In this document: positions 62,747 through 64,000 of the stretch, in pieces | How positions within the stretch are numbered: position 1 is the first letter of the stretch | Layout of the letters: each line of letters begins with the position of its first letter | DNA from: Paenibacillus spongiae | Lineage (GTDB): Bacteria > Bacillota > Bacilli > Paenibacillales > Paenibacillaceae | Length of the DNA stretch: 64,000 nucleotides | Reading direction: 5' to 3' | Assembly (NCBI RefSeq): GCF_024734895.1 | Contig: NZ_CP091430.1 | Span: forward strand, 3,676,501-3,740,500 | The notes under the pieces: model-generated | Told to the model about the DNA's origin: nothing | Seen by the model: only the letters and a program-made list of their open reading frames with translations | The model's database searches: none | Made by a program: the position numbers and the translations under genes

Positions 62747-63277
62747 TTGCGAAAACAACTGCTGTTATTGATTGTTGTTACGGTATTAGTTATTTTAGCT
62801 ATATTTCAACCGGAAGGAGGCAACAAAGAACAGACAGCAAGAATTGGCTATCAAGCACCGGGGTTCGAGCTGAAAGGACTTGATGGTTCGTTATATTCGC
62901 TTTCATCCCTCGGGGGCAAGCCCGTTCTCATCAACTTCTGGGCGTCCTGGTGCGGTCCATGTCGGGTTGAGGCGCCGGACTTAGTCCGTTTTTATAAGAA
63001 GTACAAAGATGAATTCGAAATCTACGCGGTTAATTTAACAGCTGATGATAGCCTTGAAGGAGCTATTTCATTTGCGGAAGAGTTTCAATTTAATTTTCCT
63101 GTGTTGTTGGACGAGAATGGGGCGGTTTCGAAGCTCTACAAGATCAAGTCTATTCCAACGTCTTATTTCGTTGATAGCAAAGGTGAAATTATTCATGTGA
63201 CTACCGGTGTCGTGTCTCCAAAGACGCTAGAAAATTTGATTCAGCGCATGATAGAAGCTTCGAAGGGAGAGGCCTGA
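62747..63277 (+). CDS. TlpA/ResA-like membrane-anchored thioredoxin
   Basis: A 176-residue protein with an N-terminal anchor (LLLLIVVTVLVILAIF) and a TlpA/AhpC-TSA domain; redox motif WASWCGPC and cis-Pro in SIPTSYFV. It reduces or exchanges disulphides outside the membrane, as ResA does for cytochrome c or StoA for spore cortex proteins. TTG 62747 follows AGAGGGGGA. It overlaps the next gene (TGATG). Confidence 0.88.
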   Translation: MRKQLLLLIVVTVLVILAIFQPEGGNKEQTARIGYQAPGFELKGLDGSLYSLSSLGGKPVLINFWASWCGPCRVEAPDLVRFYKKYKDEFEIYAVNLTADDSLEGAISFAEEFQFNFPVLLDENGAVSKLYKIKSIPTSYFVDSKGEIIHVTTGVVSPKTLENLIQRMIEASKGEA

Positions 63278-64000
63278 TGGTAGATGTTTTGGAGTTAGGG
63301 CCGCTGATGATCCGTTGGACTTGGCTATACCTTATCACATCTGCTGTGATTGGCTTTTGGGTTATGAAGGTCGTACTTAAGCGCAAATCACCTGACAATT
63401 TGCCGATCATCGATGCTTTGTCATCAGGATTGATATTGGCTATCATTATTTGGAAAATTAGCCCTGCTTTTACGGAGCTGTCTTTACTAAATCAGCCTCT
63501 TTCTTTGATCATGTATCCAGGGACTCCTCTAGGCATCCAAATAGCGATCGCTGCGTTACTGTTGTACACGGCATATGCAATTTGGAGAAGTAAATTGGAC
63601 TGGCAGGTAGCTATGGATACGTTGGCTGTAGGATGGTTAGCGGCTTCATTTGTATACCTGCTCTCGCATTGGCAATATGGCTCGCTGACAACCGTACCTT
63701 GGGGTATTACCCTTCCGGATCCTTCGCTGCGTTATCATCCGATCAATGTTTACATTCTTTTGTTGATGATTCCTCTTGTCTGGGTATTGCGCAGACTGGT
63801 TTTCGGGCAGGGGAGGGTGGCCTATTACGGCTTCATTGGATATGGGGTCATCGTTCTTCTGATATCATGGTTTGAATCAAAAATGATCGTTTCGATGGGA
63901 TTATCGAAAGAGCAGATCATTGCAGTTTCATGCATTGCAATAGGTTTCATGACGAGGGCCGTTAATTACTTCATTCGGCGCAATTACTATAGCGAAAAAG
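63277..64000 (+). CDS. Lgt-like polytopic membrane protein (3' end outside window)
   Basis: The frame from ATG 63277 stays open to the window end (241 residues visible), with about seven hydrophobic helices. The segment PWGITLPDPSLRYHPINVYILLL resembles the HPTQLYE region of prolipoprotein diacylglyceryl transferase, with Thr-Gln and Glu replaced, so catalysis as Lgt is doubtful. Coupled to the thioredoxin-like gene by TGATG overlap, it may be its redox or membrane partner. Confidence 0.7.
   Translation, partial: MVDVLELGPLMIRWTWLYLITSAVIGFWVMKVVLKRKSPDNLPIIDALSSGLILAIIIWKISPAFTELSLLNQPLSLIMYPGTPLGIQIAIAALLLYTAYAIWRSKLDWQVAMDTLAVGWLAASFVYLLSHWQYGSLTTVPWGITLPDPSLRYHPINVYILLLMIPLVWVLRRLVFGQGRVAYYGFIGYGVIVLLISWFESKMIVSMGLSKEQIIAVSCIAIGFMTRAVNYFIRRNYYSEK

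Overview
The window looks like a chromosomal segment of a spore-forming Bacillota, most likely Paenibacillus or a close relative. This is inferred from strong AGGAGG-type ribosome sites, frequent TTG/GTG starts, a sporulation-type diadenylate cyclase (CdaS), a SpoVB-like flippase, many AraC, TetR, LacI and two-component regulators, and sugar-catabolic Gfo/Idh and TIM-barrel gene pairs. I found no rRNA, tRNA, CRISPR array or intact insertion sequence.

Layout. 1-4.0 kb: pentose-phosphate/glycolysis block (transketolase 3' end, transaldolase, pgi, gndA). 4.1-7.2 kb: AraC regulator divergent from an oxidoreductase/isomerase pair. 7.4-10.3 kb: winged-helix-TPR regulator, MFS transporter and a broken GyrI-like relic. 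10.4-16.5 kb: a thiazole/oxazole-modified peptide (TOMM, heterocycloanthracin/sonorensin-like) cluster with a 17-cysteine precursor, an Ocin-ThiF-like protein, a fused C-D YcaO cyclodehydratase and a SagB-type dehydrogenase. 16.6-17.2 kb: a His-rich 12-residue-repeat protein on the other strand. 17.7-18.5 kb: relics of LuxR, Nudix and epoxide-hydrolase genes. 18.5-25 kb: small AT-rich genes, PhyH dioxygenase with its AraC, CdaS, and a second oxidoreductase/isomerase pair behind two GAAACGTTTC operators. 25-34 kb: rpiA, secreted amidase, SpoVB-like flippase, aldo/keto reductase, DMT exporter with AraC, and an MFS pump with TetR. 34.4-38.3 kb: LacI regulator, lipoprotein sugar-binding protein without permeases, and a CehA/McbA metallohydrolase.

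38.8-42.2 kb: an AT-richer response regulator-ABC transporter-histidine kinase module of the bacitracin/lantibiotic-resistance type. 42.2-44.6 kb: TetR and DHA2-type MFS pump sharing two perfect operators. 44.8-49.6 kb: small membrane protein, VWA lipoprotein, then a PrsW-protease protein whose C-terminus changes base composition and ends in a probable toxin domain, followed by a probable immunity gene. 50-53.3 kb: secreted beta-propeller protein and a tail-to-tail overlapping response regulator/histidine kinase pair. 53.5-58.8 kb: small membrane protein plus MutS-related ATPase, GH32-like hydrolase, zinc phospholipase C-like protein, DUF3105 protein.

59-64 kb: a cell-envelope block (NlpC/P60 hydrolase, tiny lipoprotein, D,D-carboxypeptidase, BlaI repressor, short BlaR1-like peptidase, TlpA/ResA thioredoxin, Lgt-like membrane protein). 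Four copies of ACTAC-N5-GTAGT stand in front of its transcription units, so the BlaI-type repressor probably controls the whole block. The NlpC/P60 gene also has a c-di-AMP (ydaO-yuaA) riboswitch, linking it to the diadenylate cyclase at 22 kb. The three points most worth attention are the TOMM cluster, the PrsW-toxin/immunity pair, and the BlaI-operator/c-di-AMP-riboswitch envelope regulon.
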